DNA from: Flabesymbios commensalis | Taxonomy: Eukaryota > Annelida > Polychaeta > Terebellida > Flabelligeridae | DNA: 64,000 nt | Reading direction: 5' to 3' | Assembly (NCBI GenBank): GCA_964017125.1 | Contig: OZ024914.1 | Span: 16,230,420-16,294,419 of the forward strand | In this document: piece after piece, positions 10,553 to 20,646 of the stretch | How positions within the stretch are numbered: the first letter of the stretch is position 1 | Layout of the letters: each line of letters starts with the position of its first letter | Notes under the pieces: generated by a model | What the model saw: only the letters and a program-made list of their open reading frames with translations | Told to the model about the DNA's origin: nothing | Databases searched by the model: none | Program-made: the position numbers and the translations under genes

Positions 10553-10980
10553 CTTCTCACCCTCCATGACCATGTTGTGAGACAGAACAGAAAAAAAAAC
10601 ATTATTACCATTATAGTGCTTCCCAGAGAGAAACTACTCCATATCATTCAGTATTATAAATAATTACAATTGCAATTGATAAGGCTGGTTTCTCTACGTT
10701 TGTGTTAGTTATAATATACTTTGTAATACCTTGTGCTTTGATTGTTGTTGCTGTGTTGCTGCTTCGCCCAATTGTATGACCATGTTGTGTGGCAATACAG
10801 CCAAAACACTAATGATATTCACAACTATTGATGTTATTTATCATTAAAAAGAGGGATATTTATGATCATGCGATTCATTACTCTTGTTGATTTTGTTGTT
10901 ACTTTTTACTTGTTGCTTTTTGTTATATTTTCAGATGGACATATTGTCGCAAACTTACAATAAAAATATCTTATCAATAT
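10553..10980 (+). terminator. 3' UTR and poly(A) signal, gene 1
   Basis: AATAAA at 10959-10964 lies 407 nt after the stop. Shared with the other genes are ATTATAGTGCTTCCCA-GAG, TTTATGATCATGC-ATTC, a T-rich stretch around TTACTTTTTACTTG, and ATGGACATATTGTC just before AATAAA. A T/GT-rich tract follows, as expected for a downstream cleavage element. Confidence 0.75.
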
Positions 10981-10984
10981 TGTT

Positions 10985-11256
10985 TGTCTCTTTTCTGTCA
11001 ACTTTGATCCAGACTACGACTGCCCCCCCCCCCCTCCGCATTGTTAAATTTAAACTTAAACTGCGAATAAGACATGTTAATTGCTTCCATTCAATCATTT
11101 GCTCCGGATTTAAGTGGCCACTTGCGATCTTCCTCACACTACATATGATTGGTCGAAATCAGTCACATCGAGCCGTGAAATCAATGATCATATGGAGCTC
11201 ATTAAAACAGTTAAATAGATTATGAAATGGATTATGTAAACATGGATTATGAAAGG
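10985..11256. repeat. Post-poly(A) conserved block W, unit 1
   Basis: The block CTTTGATCCAGACTACGACT, a C-run, GACATGTTAATTGCTTCCAT, CTCCGGATTTAAGTGGCCAC and CACACTACATAT recurs after the poly(A) signal of genes 2, 3, 5 and 6 and weakly after gene 4. It may be transcribed read-through sequence, a regulatory element or plain duplication. Confidence 0.6.
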
Positions 11257-11643
11257 TACTAAATTAGTTTGTAAATTAATCAAAGCGGCATGGTCAGGCC
11301 AAAAATCATTCAAAAGCCAAAATTGTATTTTCGCTTCTTGATATGCCTATAACATGTAGATGGACTAGAATTGTGGACGGTTTTTAAATTTTGGTTTGCT
11401 GTGGCAACGTAGCATATGTGCCGAAAGCCCTATTTGTAAAGTTATTCTCGCATTTCTTATTTTGGACATGCATGTCAGAAATTAAATCTCGTACTCATTT
11501 CTCGTTTAACTGGTAAACGCGCAACACAAAATAAAAATATCAAGGTGCCAAATAAAAATTATAATTTTGGACTGATTTGTGTCGTTTTAAATTAATTAAA
11601 ACATATTTTCATGTAATATATTAGCTTTCCTGTTTTAAATAGG
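11257..11643. repeat. 387-bp repeat Y, first copy
   Basis: Repeated at 12030-12416 with one visible mismatch, offset by exactly 773 bp. It is absent from the same place in unit 3, so it was inserted in unit 1. Its first ~110 bp resemble an arm of the palindromic MITE at 17702-17943 (CAAAGCGGCATGGTCAGGCC versus TAAAGGGACTGGCTCAGACT, then AAAATCATT), so Y is probably a derivative of that family. Confidence 0.8.
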
Positions 11644-12035
11644 TTATTACTCCCAAATCCATTGTATACGATAGAAGACAATGCATAAAACGTCGCTTGG
11701 TTTACCCCTAAAAGTAATAAAAATTGAATATATATCAACAATTCTTTATTTTCATTATGTTATGTTATGTTATGTTATAACTGCCATTTGTTGTTTTCTA
11801 TAATGTTTTTCTTTTATTTTTTACAGATACAGAAAGTATGTCATCTGCATGTGGAAAATCCAGAAAGGGAAGAAACAACTTTGGTCCTAAACAGATTGAG
11901 CAACTTGAAGTCCGCTACCAGCAGCAGCGCTACCTGTCACCAGAAGAGAGAACTCAGCTCGCCAGAAAGCTGAGGCTTTCAGACAGACAAGTGAAGACAT
12001 GGTTCCAGAACAGGCGTATGAAGGAAAAGTACTAA
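11643..12035 (+). pseudogene. Partial duplicate of the homeobox exon
   Basis: Bases 11643-12029 copy 9971-10357: the 3' part of the gene 1 intron, the TTTTTTACAG acceptor and the start of exon 2 (11827 onward), with no indel and about one substitution. The homeodomain reads intact to Lys57 (RRMKEK), then enters repeat Y, which supplies one Tyr codon and a stop at 12033-12035. It lacks exon 1, the last homeodomain residues and the C-terminal tail. Because the acceptor is intact, it could act as an alternative last exon for gene 1. A sequencing or assembly artefact cannot be excluded. Confidence 0.8.
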
Positions 12036-12416
12036 ATTAGTTTGTAAATTAATCAAAGCGGCATGGTCAGGCCAAAAATCATTCAAAAGCCAAAATTGTA
12101 TTTTCGCTTCTTGATATGCCTATAACATGTAGATGGACTAGAATTGTGGACGGTTTTTAAATTTTGGTTTGCTGTGGCAACGTAGCATATGTGCCGAAAG
12201 CCCTATTTGTAAAGTTATTCTCGCATTTCTTATTTTGGACATGCATGTCCGAAATTAAATCTCGTACTCATTTCTCGTTTAACTGGTAAACGCGCAACAC
12301 AAAATAAAAATATCAAGGTGCCAAATAAAAATTATAATTTTGGACTGATTTGTGTCGTTTTAAATTAATTAAAACATATTTTCATGTAATATATTAGCTT
12401 TCCTGTTTTAAATAGG
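12030..12416. repeat. 387-bp repeat Y, second copy
   Basis: Near-identical copy of 11257-11643. Its right end runs into TTTTAAATAGGAAAA, which matches the undisturbed sequence of unit 3 near 33710. The outer boundary is therefore the ancestral one, and the inner homeobox piece was inserted between two Y copies. Confidence 0.8.
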
Positions 12417-12564
12417 AAAAAAATAGAAGATAAAAAGGACACAAATTTGTAAACAGTACAGCAATAGCAAAACAAAATGAAGTTATATTCTTGTCCTTTA
12501 ACAAATGATAATTATAAGTGATATTCTTGACCCTTTGATATACATCAAATATCAAATTAAATTA

Positions 12565-12720
12565 ACTCAAGCTCACTCATGATGACGTCACCAGATAACA
12601 AAATGTTATCATAGGAGTCATTGAGTTCATACACAACATCATGTTAGTGTAATAAAGTGTACCTTTCAGGTGACAGGTACTATGTAGTATGGCATCATGA
12701 CTGACGCTTTAATAAAATGA
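12565..12720. promoter_or_regulatory. Downstream module E, unit 1
   Basis: Contains ATGATGACGTCACCAGATAA (a CRE overlapping a GATA-type site), TGTTATCATAGGAGTCA and ACCTTTCAGGTGACAGGTAC (two CAGGT-type E-box halves). It is conserved at 25715-25925 and 34610-34835. An enhancer function is inferred only from motif density and repetition. Confidence 0.45.
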
Positions 12721-13560
12721 ATATTTGTATTTCACTTTAATTGGACAATTACGTTTTACATTGAATTTTTTAATTAAGCTTATAAATATACTTTTTGACC
12801 TCCACCAAAATGAATTATCGCGATTGCTTGCATCGGAAATGCCACAAATAAGACAACTACAGATTTGGGAAGGATGAATTGTGCACGGCTGTTTGTCATT
12901 TAGTACGGACACACAATTTTTCAGCTATATATAATACGGTAATTAGTCTGTACGGTGAATGATACAATACAAACCTAAAGCCAAACAATTATCAGAGCTC
13001 GTTTTACAATTGAATAGTACGTTAATTACCTGTTGATTGCATATTTAGAATGAGGGATAGTTTTATAATTATTTTGTTTACATGTACATCAGATCTAGCT
13101 CCCAGTGAGTGATGTCAAAATAATTGACCTAGATTACATAAACAAAACAAACAACTACGCACGAAAACGACTGATAGTTAAACATTAACACAAGCACAAG
13201 AAAATAAAACTACAATCAACAGGACCATATTATACAATAATTGAATGCAAACTAGCCAATTACTGAAGAAATGATATACACAAGTGTTAAGCTTGTGGGC
13301 TCTATCTGTGCCGAGTGAGGGAAGTCTGCTCTGTGTCAATTTCTGCGTGTATATTATGGCAATATTGTTTGTTTGACTTTCAATAATTTTTGAACCCATG
13401 TTTGAAAAAATATATAATTATTATCCATCAGAAAAACGGCCTGTGGGGGTGGGGGGGGGGGGTACACGTGGTGTGGTAGTAGCCCATGACCTGATGACGT
13501 TGGTTCAATAATTGCACTAAAAAACTGACAGATATGATAAACATGTTGTGTCAAAATGCG
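12721..13560. repeat. Conserved intergenic block, unit 1
   Basis: Collinear with 25926-26800 and 34836-35400. Landmarks are TATAAATATACTTTTTGACC, CTAAAGCCAAACAATTA, GTTAATTACCTGTTGATTGC, GAAAACGACTGATAGTTAAA and CCATGACCTGATGACGTTGG. A G-rich run (GTGGGGGT followed by 12 G) lies at about 13443-13461. No coding exon is found. Confidence 0.6.
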
Positions 13561-14544
13561 GGGTCTTTACATTTAAATTAAATGATATTTTATCGCTATG
13601 ATGACTATTATAACATTGGAGACCATTAAATAAGTAAAATTCGTTACTTGAAAAAATCGTATGCAAAAATGTTCCTAATCAAAATAAAAGTTTTTAAAAT
13701 TAATCAAAACACATTTATAGCAGTGAATATTTTTCAAAAGACATGGAAAAAAAAGAAAATAGCTTTAAAAATTCATCAATATTGCAACAAAAATATTCTA
13801 ATCGCTACAGCTGATGAATTCTCAAATCGGAATTATAACTGTCACTCGGTGCAAATGTGTTGTTATTTTTTAATTTCTGTGAGCATTTCACAGAGCTATT
13901 GCACTCAGAACACTCACAAATATGAGAAACAGTGCATGTCATGATTGCACTCAAAACATCACACGTATGAGAAACACTGGCTAGAATTTCACTCACAAAA
14001 CTCACAGATATGAGAAACACTAATAACTGCTATGTTGTTTAGAACCTTAACGTTTTGTAAGAATCAAAATTGCAGGGGTTTTTACATTTGAATTAAATAA
14101 TATTGTATCGCCAAGATTAGTATCATAACATTGGAGAACACTAAATAAGTCAATTTTTTGCAACAAATACATTATAGTTACATACCTAATTATTTAAAAC
14201 AATTTTTACGTTTTAAATTTTAATGTTATTACTCTGTGACAGAAAGAAAATGAAAACGTAGAATAACAATCACATTTTACATAAATGTCTATTAAAACAT
14301 TGGGAGACAATAAATAACTGAAATTTACTTGTTTAAAAAATCGTATGCAAAATTATACAATTTTAATTAAATATAAACAATAGATATTTTATTTTTGCAA
14401 CAGCCAAATACCTAATTATTTAAAACAAGCGTGTTATTTTTGATGTTTTAAATTATAATGTTATTACTCTGTAACAGAAACAAAATAAAAACGTAGAATA
14501 AGAATCATCTATTAAGAATATGCAGTTTAATTTATGTCTGAGTA
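13561..14544. repeat. AT-rich block with ACTCACAGATATGAGAAACACT repeats
   Basis: Between about 13880 and 14025 the motif CACAAATATGAGAAACA recurs in degenerate tandem form, as at 35820-35995 and 58440-58520. The rest is AT-rich and partly alignable with 36040-36260. No gene is supported. Confidence 0.5.
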
Positions 14545-14611
14545 CCAATGACGTAACATTATGAGGACGCGCTCAACAGCCAACACGTTTAGATCATGAT
14601 CCAATCTGCCG

Positions 14612-14702
14612 TCCAGCAAGCATAAGACATTGAGTCATTGTTGTTTCAGTGTTGGTTTCAACCATAAGCCAACATTGGCCCAACATAATACGTTTGTTGG
14701 GA
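14612..14702. mobile_element. GGCCCAAC-family MITE, unit 2
   Basis: Bounded by CAGCAAGCATAAGACATTG and the reverse-complement-like ACGTTTGTTGGG, with CCAACATTGGCCCAACAT inside. The same element lies at 27175-27262. It is related to the more intact 40531-40635 element. Confidence 0.6.
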
Positions 14703-15359
14703 GGTAAATACACTAGAATTTGCTGGGAGGAAATACACTAGAGCTGCTCTGTTGAGCAATTTGAACGCTATGCAATTATTATGACATGTCGTATACAGGA
14801 AATAGGAGGTAGACATCACAGGTCAGCTAAAAGGTGTATCTGGTAAGAATAACAATGACTTGAAGTGTGACATTGTTCATTTCTGGATCTGCTTTATCTT
14901 TTTTAGGGGTGAACACCATCTTACGTCATCAACTGCCACAGCTCGGTGTAACAGAGTGGTTAGTCACCGGACATAATCGGCTTTTGTCCCGGACCTGGTA
15001 ATTACAAGGTGAACCCAGCACTTCACACCTATTATTTACAGGTCATTGCATGACACCAGGTAACCTGCTTGAAGTGTGACGTCGTCCTGCATTATCTGCT
15101 CACCTTCTTAGGAATGAACACATAATGACATCAGCACCTTCTAAATCATAGTGATTAACATTCTGAAGAACACTATCTATCCAATCAACTTAATCTTTGC
15201 ACAAATCATATTTTTTAATTTTAATTCAATATCCAAAAAATCTAATTTTTATTGAAGACAGTATTTATTGAACCATCTTCAATCAACATCATATACCGCA
15301 CATTTACACCTGCACCCAATTATTATAGAACCTGAGGAGCTTTCAGTAATTGTATGATG
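14703..15359. repeat. Array unit block P, unit 2
   Basis: Homologous to 6440-7030 and 27263-27809. It ends at GGAGCTTTCAGTAATTGTAT, which in unit 3 (about 28370) continues directly with ATGGTAACATAG. In unit 2 it continues with the GC-rich hairpin at 15366 and about 4.6 kb of private sequence. Confidence 0.75.
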
Positions 15360-15365
15360 GTAATT

Positions 15366-15388
15366 GTCGCGCCCCTCCAGGGCGCGAC
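15366..15388. other. GC-rich perfect hairpin
   Basis: GTCGCGCCC (15366-15374) is followed by a 5-base loop and its exact reverse complement GGGCGCGAC (15380-15388). It stands at the left edge of the unit 2-specific insertion. It could be a structural end of a mobile element. Confidence 0.5.
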
Positions 15389-15599
15389 GATACTGTATTC
15401 GCTATCTCTGAGCGGCTCATTAGGTTGACAGGAAGTGGTGCGCAGTGCATTCCGGGCCAGACTGTGGTAGAGTTTACAAAAAAAGCTATCCCTGTAGACG
15501 GGCTGCCCGGGCCTTCCAATGAATGTCGAATGCTCTGAAACATCATGCTCATGAGCCTATCATGGTATTTCCAATCTCGCTCAGATTTTAAGTAGACTA

Positions 15600-16770
15600 A
15601 TTAATTGCGTGAGACCTTATTATAATTATTTAAGAATTTCGTAAACATTGGTAATTGAATCTCGTAACGCTAGGCCTATATAGTAGTAGTAGGCCTACAA
15701 CTAGTAGTAGCTAGTCTCCGTTTAGATTTTTAGACTACAGTCACCAACCAAAGGTCTATTCCCGAAAGTGACAAGACGTACCTGGGATCCGGGTCAACTC
15801 GCACCACAGGCACAGCCAACTCGACCTTTTAGGGATAGTAAAAAATCTTCAGGACCAGGGCAAACTGCCTGTCATTCAGTTAAGGTTGGCGATGATGTAG
15901 TTTACATTTCAAGTAATTATTTGTGCGAGATCTTATTATAGATTATTTGAAATTTCGAAGGCATTAGTAATTAAATCCTGTAGGGCTAGGCCTAATAGTA
16001 GTACTAGTAGCTGTAATTAATCTCAGTTCAGATTTTTGAACTACATTCACAAACCACCTATTCCTGACAGTGACAGCCTGAGACGTGAATGTGTGGGATT
16101 CGGGTCAACTCGCACCCCAGCCAACTCGGACCTTATTATTGTCGCGGCCGGGGCATGTTTGAATACTGGAGCATGCTCACACCGTGTGGGTAATTCAGAA
16201 TAGGAGTGGTAGTTAGTCACAGTTTAGATTTTTAGACTACAGGCACAAGCCACAAGTGATACTGACAGCCTGAGATGTAAATGCGTGGGATCCGCCGGGT
16301 CAACTCGTCCCTCAGCCAACTCGGACCTTAATATTAGTGATATTAAACAACATATCTACAGGACCAGCTGTCTAAGCTGGTTTCAGGTGCTTTCGACAAA
16401 TGTCGATTACTCCAATAAATTGCGTGAGACATTATTATAAATTATTTGGGAATTTCGTAAGCGTTGATAATTAAATCCCGCAAGGCTAGGAGTAGGCCTA
16501 CTAGTAGGGGAGAACATGGCATGTTCGAATACTGGGGCACGCTCACACCGTGTGGGTTATTCAGAATAGGAGTAGTAGTTAGTCACAGTTTAGATTTTTA
16601 GAGTACAGTGACAGTCACAAACCACAGGCCTATTCCCGAAAGTGATACTGACAGCCTGAGACGTGAATGCGTGGGATCCGGGTCAACTCGCCCCTCAGCA
16701 AACTCGGACCTCAATATTAGTGATATTAAGCCTATCTACAGGACCAGCTGTCAAAGCTGTTTTCAGGTGC
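15600..16770. repeat. Complex tandem repeat of ~0.2-0.36 kb units
   Basis: About four diverged units share AATTGCGTGAGACCTTATTA, AATTTCGTAA, TAGGCCTA, GTTTAGATTTTTAGACTAC, CACAAACCAC, GACAGCCTGAGACGTGAATG and GGGATCCGGGTCAACTCGC. Units begin near 15600, 15920, 16200 and 16420 and differ in length through internal deletions. No coding potential is evident despite an 85-codon frame at 16608. Confidence 0.7.
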
Positions 16771-17454
16771 TCAAGTGCACTAAAAAAATTCGTGCATTTA
16801 AACCGAGTAGGTGCATTTTATTTTTAAGTGCCCTTAAAATTTGTGTTTTAGGTGCATGCACTTAAAATCGCTAGTGAACCAAGGAAATTTTAAGTGCAGT
16901 TGGGCCTTAACAATCATAGTAGAATTATTTCTTTAGTAGCTATATTAGTTGTTTAAAACCTCGTATTAAGACTGTAGCTATAGGATTTTTAAATCTTGAT
17001 GTGGGACTAAAATTGGAAAATTTAAAAAATCCTGTAGGCCCAAGTCTTGGGCTAGGCCCTATGTGACTACCTATAGTCTATAAATAGTCTAGCCTTTAGG
17101 CGGCCCAGATTGCTAAGGCCTTCCGATAAATGTCAATTGCTCTGAAACATCATTGAATAGTCATTATTTATAACCTTTCTATTTCACTTATATTATGGTC
17201 ATTTTTTGTTATTGTAGTTTTGTATCTAACTTGTCATTATTTAGCTCTTTATTTATTTTAAGTTTTATAATTTTTTGTTGGTATCAAGCATCAAATGCGT
17301 TATTTAGTTAAATGGTTAGTATGTTTTTGTTGGTTTAGATTGATATCTAACTCATCATTTTTTTAAACTTGTTATTTGTTTCTTGTTTCATAATTTTGTG
17401 ACCATATGCCAGCCGTCACTTAATTACTTAGACAATCCAAATAATTTGCCATAT
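16771..17454. other. Unassigned sequence in the unit 2 insertion
   Basis: Around 16770-16900 the word AAGTGCACT/AGGTGCATTT and its complement recur in a few imperfect inverted copies. The remainder is AT-rich. No gene or known element is recognised. Confidence 0.3.
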
Positions 17455-17701
17455 TTGCACTTTTGTTTCTTTCATTCTTAGTTCTCACCCTTAAGTAAAG
17501 CTTACATTTCTGCAATGCAAAGCCAAAAAGCAGTATCTGATTACTTTACAAGTAAGCAGATGCTGCCTTTTAGCTTTGCAGAGTAGATTTGATTTATTTT
17601 GTCATTTTTATAAATACATTTTGTTTTAAGCCTTAAAGTAGGCCTAGGTAGTTGGTGAAATAAATTATATGTACCTTTACATTTTATTTCACTATTTTAT
17701 A
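17455..17701. repeat. Direct repeat with internal hairpin, left copy
   Basis: Matches 17955-18207. It contains an imperfect inverted repeat in which AAAGCCAAAAAGCAGTATCTG pairs with CAGATGCTGCCTTTTAGCTTT. It ends in TGAAATAAATTATATGTACC and TTTCACTATTTTATATT. The two copies flank the palindromic MITE at 17702-17943. Confidence 0.7.
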
Positions 17702-17943
17702 TTAAAGGGACTGGCTCAGACTAAAATCATTAAAAAATCGGTGATTTTATTTTGGCTTATTAATATGACTATATGATGTAAACATGTCCATATACTAGAA
17801 CTGCAAAAGTTTTTTTATTTATTTTTGTGCTGCGCATTTACCAGTTCTAGTCTATGGACATGTTTACATCATATAGTCATATTAATAAGCCAAAATAAAA
17901 TCACCGATTTTTTTATGATTTTAGCCTGAGCCAGTCCCTTTAA
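17702..17943. mobile_element. Palindromic (foldback) MITE flanked by TTAA
   Basis: Two arms of roughly 110 bp are near-perfect reverse complements. The left end is TTAAAGGGACTGGCTCAG and the right end CTGAGCCAGTCCCTTTAA, with a short T-rich centre. The outer TTAA could be a target-site duplication, as for piggyBac-type transposition, or TA for Tc1/mariner. It has no open frame. Arm similarity is high, implying recent activity or hairpin-driven repair. Confidence 0.8.
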
Positions 17944-18207
17944 ATAAATTAGCCATGATTGCACTTTTGTTTCTTTCGTTCATAGTTCTCACCCCTGCAT
18001 AAACATTACATTTCTACATGCAAAGCCAAAAGGCAGTATCTGATCACTTTACAAGTAAGCAGATACTGCTTTTCAGCTTTGCAAAGAAAATTTTATTTCT
18101 TTTTTGTCATTTTTATAAATACATTTTGTTTTAAACCTTAAAGTAGGTAGTTAGTGAAATAAATATATTTATATGTAACTTATATAATATTTCACTATTT
18201 TATATTG
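17944..18207. repeat. Direct repeat with internal hairpin, right copy
   Basis: Second copy of the 17455-17701 repeat, including the AAAGCCAAAAGGCAGTATCTG hairpin and the TTTCACTATTTTATATT end. Because the MITE sits at the junction of the two copies, duplication and insertion may be linked. Confidence 0.7.
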
Positions 18208-19619
18208 AATAAATCTTTTCACCATATAAAATCTGTTATTATTTGTATACTGACAATATTTCCATTCATTCCAGCCAACCTATACAATGCAACAACATTC
18301 TTTTCATACATTATTTTTGCTCCCGCCTCTTCTTTCCCACCCTTAAATTTTTGCCCCAAAAGTCTTAAAAATACATGCAAATCCTGTAGTAGGTATAATT
18401 GATCCAAAATCATCTGCCGTTCAAAATTGAGCTAAATTAATTTTTTTACAAAAAAATTGATTATCGAAAGAAAATGACCTAAGTAACCCATAATAGCCTG
18501 TAATAAGCCCTCAACTTTTAATGATTTTCCATTATTTTATGTCATTTATTCACTGCTATGTGATTGGGGAGGGCCTATGTATAGTGTTCGAATGCTCATG
18601 AAAAACCTACAAAAGTCATTAAATTTCACTTTTCTTCTAAAAATCATAGAAATAAAAAATACAGCCTGTCTAGATATTTTTTAAATATATCCGCGTTAGT
18701 TTTTAGGATCCTCATTGCATCTTGTAGAAACTAAGAGGCATACCACAACCTTAATGAGAAAAACTATACTAACTATGCAGTAGTGATATGTAATCTACCC
18801 AATTATATACACTGATACATGTATAATTTGGTCGTTTTTCTAGATAAAAAGTGCTTGAATTTTAAGAAATGACCGTGGAAAAAATGTGATCCAGGAGTAA
18901 CCAGGTAACAAAGCTGTACAAAACACAAAATTTATAGCATTTTGAATTTTGTCGATAATTTTCATTTCATCAAATTATTAGCAATGCATAATCATGTATA
19001 ATTTGTCATAATTAGATACCTCAATATATCTATATATTACCAGCAGATCAAAAACATATTTTTGGGAATATTGTGTTTTCGGTCAAAAAAGTATACCCCC
19101 TATGTAAATTTGTCAAATCCATCCCATCTTTGTAAACCACGAAACATAATATTTTTTCTTAATTTGATAGTCATCCGCTCTCCAAGTCGTATCATAATTA
19201 CCCAAACTTGGAATGGATAAGTATTGACACAATTACTGACAGATACTAAACCCAAATTATGCCTTGTCCCACTCGTTTCACACCCTTTCATGTCCGTTCC
19301 CGAAATTATATGAGGCCACTCGTGCACATTCCAGGCTATTTTATTTTACACCTTTTTTGTATTCGTCTCAACAGTAGTCGCCTACTAGCAAAATTAGATT
19401 GGGAATTGTGTTCTGCATTTTTTGAACAGTACAATCAATTTGATAATTTTTCTTCCAACACATCAACGGACTAATTAACCTATCATCATTTTTTCCTTTT
19501 ATATTAACTGCTCAGAACTCGACATTATAACTTGAATTTCACTTGAAATGTTTCTTCAATAAACAATATCGCCTCTTAAAAAAATCCTTCAGCACTTAAA
19601 AAATATTTTGGGTGCAACT
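18208..19619. other. Unassigned AT-rich sequence
   Basis: No gene is recognised. Part of it could be diverged upstream sequence of the LINE fragment at 19620, since it sits in the same unit 2-specific insertion, but no reverse-transcriptase motif is readable. Short frames (65-75 codons) overlap on both strands and look random. Confidence 0.3.
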
Positions 19620-19990
19620 ATTACCATGTGATGCCTTGCGTCACCCATCGTCCTTGTATATTATGTTATCGTAGACTGCCGTACTATTTACAAAATAAAG
19701 CAGGCAAATTCTTCCTGGGTATTGGTAAATACGCGCCAAATGCGGCTGCTCAGGGTGATATGGGTTGGAAAATGTCACTACATCGACAATGGGAGTGTGT
19801 TTTAAAGCTGAAATTACGATTGATGAAGTTGCCCGATTTACGCATTAACAAACAGATTTACGTGTGGTCAGAATCAATGAGTTGTAAGAGGGTCAGTAAT
19901 AGGAATTACAAGGTTACAGATATGTTAAACACCCTAGAAATGCATCGCTTTGTAGATCCAAATATACATATTATTATTTTAACAAAATAG
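19620..19990 (+). mobile_element. LINE ORF2 C-terminal fragment
   Basis: A 120-codon frame contains CYRRLPYYLQNKAGKFFLGI, GKYAPNAAAQGDMGW and R-x-W-x-C-x(4)-KLRLM. This resembles the region after the reverse transcriptase in many invertebrate non-LTR retrotransposons (N-R/K-A-x-R-F-F-L-G-x-G-K-Y-x-P-N-A-A). Catalytic domains are absent, so it is a 5'-truncated relic. Family is uncertain. Confidence 0.65.
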
Positions 19991-20004
19991 TTTCAAATTA
20001 AATG

Positions 20005-20160
20005 TACCAAGCCTGGAGTGAAGTAGTGTTGTTTATGGTATTTCGGACTTACTTTTGTCACGATATTGGCATGAAAGCGACGTTAAGCAATATTCACTCA
20101 TTTTGTGTATTTGAAGTAATCACACACGGCAAGCATGATAATTAATCAGTCTGGGGCTTA
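20005..20160. repeat. Unit 2/3 shared block T, unit 2
   Basis: GTGAAGTAGTGTTG, TTCGGACTTACTTT, CGATATTGGCATGAAAGCGA and AGCAATATTCACTCATTTTG are found again at 30385-30500 just before module U of gene 3. It is missing at this place in units 1, 4, 5 and 6, which supports a unit 2/3 common ancestor. Confidence 0.65.
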
Positions 20161-20369
20161 GTGTGTTGGCTGGAATGGCGCTTGGGAGGATCGTGATTGC
20201 AGGAAACAATGGATTAAAGATCTCCTTCCAGGAATGTTGACACTTGTACTAAATTATGATAGCCCGCCGTGGACGCAGGCGTCGATTACCTTATTTGAGG
20301 CATGTGTTGTTCACAGCCTTGATCTCCCTCAAGCCTCCATTCAATCACTGAACGCTGTTCAATTAACCT
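20161..20369 (+). promoter_or_regulatory. Upstream module U, gene 2
   Basis: Module U of this unit has GGCGCT where four other units have GGCGCC. It is otherwise intact through CGCCGTGGACGCAGGCGTCG and GCTGTTCAATTAACC. It is separated from its downstream part by two insertions (20371-20625 and 20647-20730), so it lies ~1.7 kb from the ATG. Confidence 0.45.
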
Positions 20370-20370
20370 A

Positions 20371-20625
20371 CCCTGATAACATCGCAAGGCTCTGACACAG
20401 TGACCTCCATTTTTAAATGTAATAGTTCTAATCTGATCAAAAGTTTACGCCTGCTGAAAATGGCCTAGTTTTCGTATGCACTTGAAATATTCGTATCAAT
20501 TTCATGGCATCCGAGTTTTTCGGTAGGCGGCGCATGTGTCGTTTTTACACAGCTGGCTGTGGAAACAAAATGGTGGTCAGTATGACTGGGCCTCGCGCAG
20601 TTAGGCGGCCCAGTCATACCGGGTA
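20371..20625. mobile_element. 255-bp insertion with 11-bp target-site duplication
   Basis: CAATTAACCTA occurs directly on both sides (20360-20370 and 20626-20636), and unit 3 has the uninterrupted sequence at this point. Inside, near the right end, GTATGACTGGGCC (20580) and GGCCCAGTCATAC (20607) form a perfect 13-bp stem. A short retroposon or processed piece is possible; no known family is recognised. Confidence 0.7.
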
Positions 20626-20646
20626 CAATTAACCTACTGAACGCAA

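Noticed and set aside
15350-15538. Overlapping 62- and 69-codon frames on both strands next to the GC hairpin.
   Set aside because: No domain or splice context; likely part of the inserted repeat.
19259-19474. A 71-codon frame just upstream of the LINE fragment.
   Set aside because: It could not be matched to any LINE domain, so it was not merged with 19620-19990.
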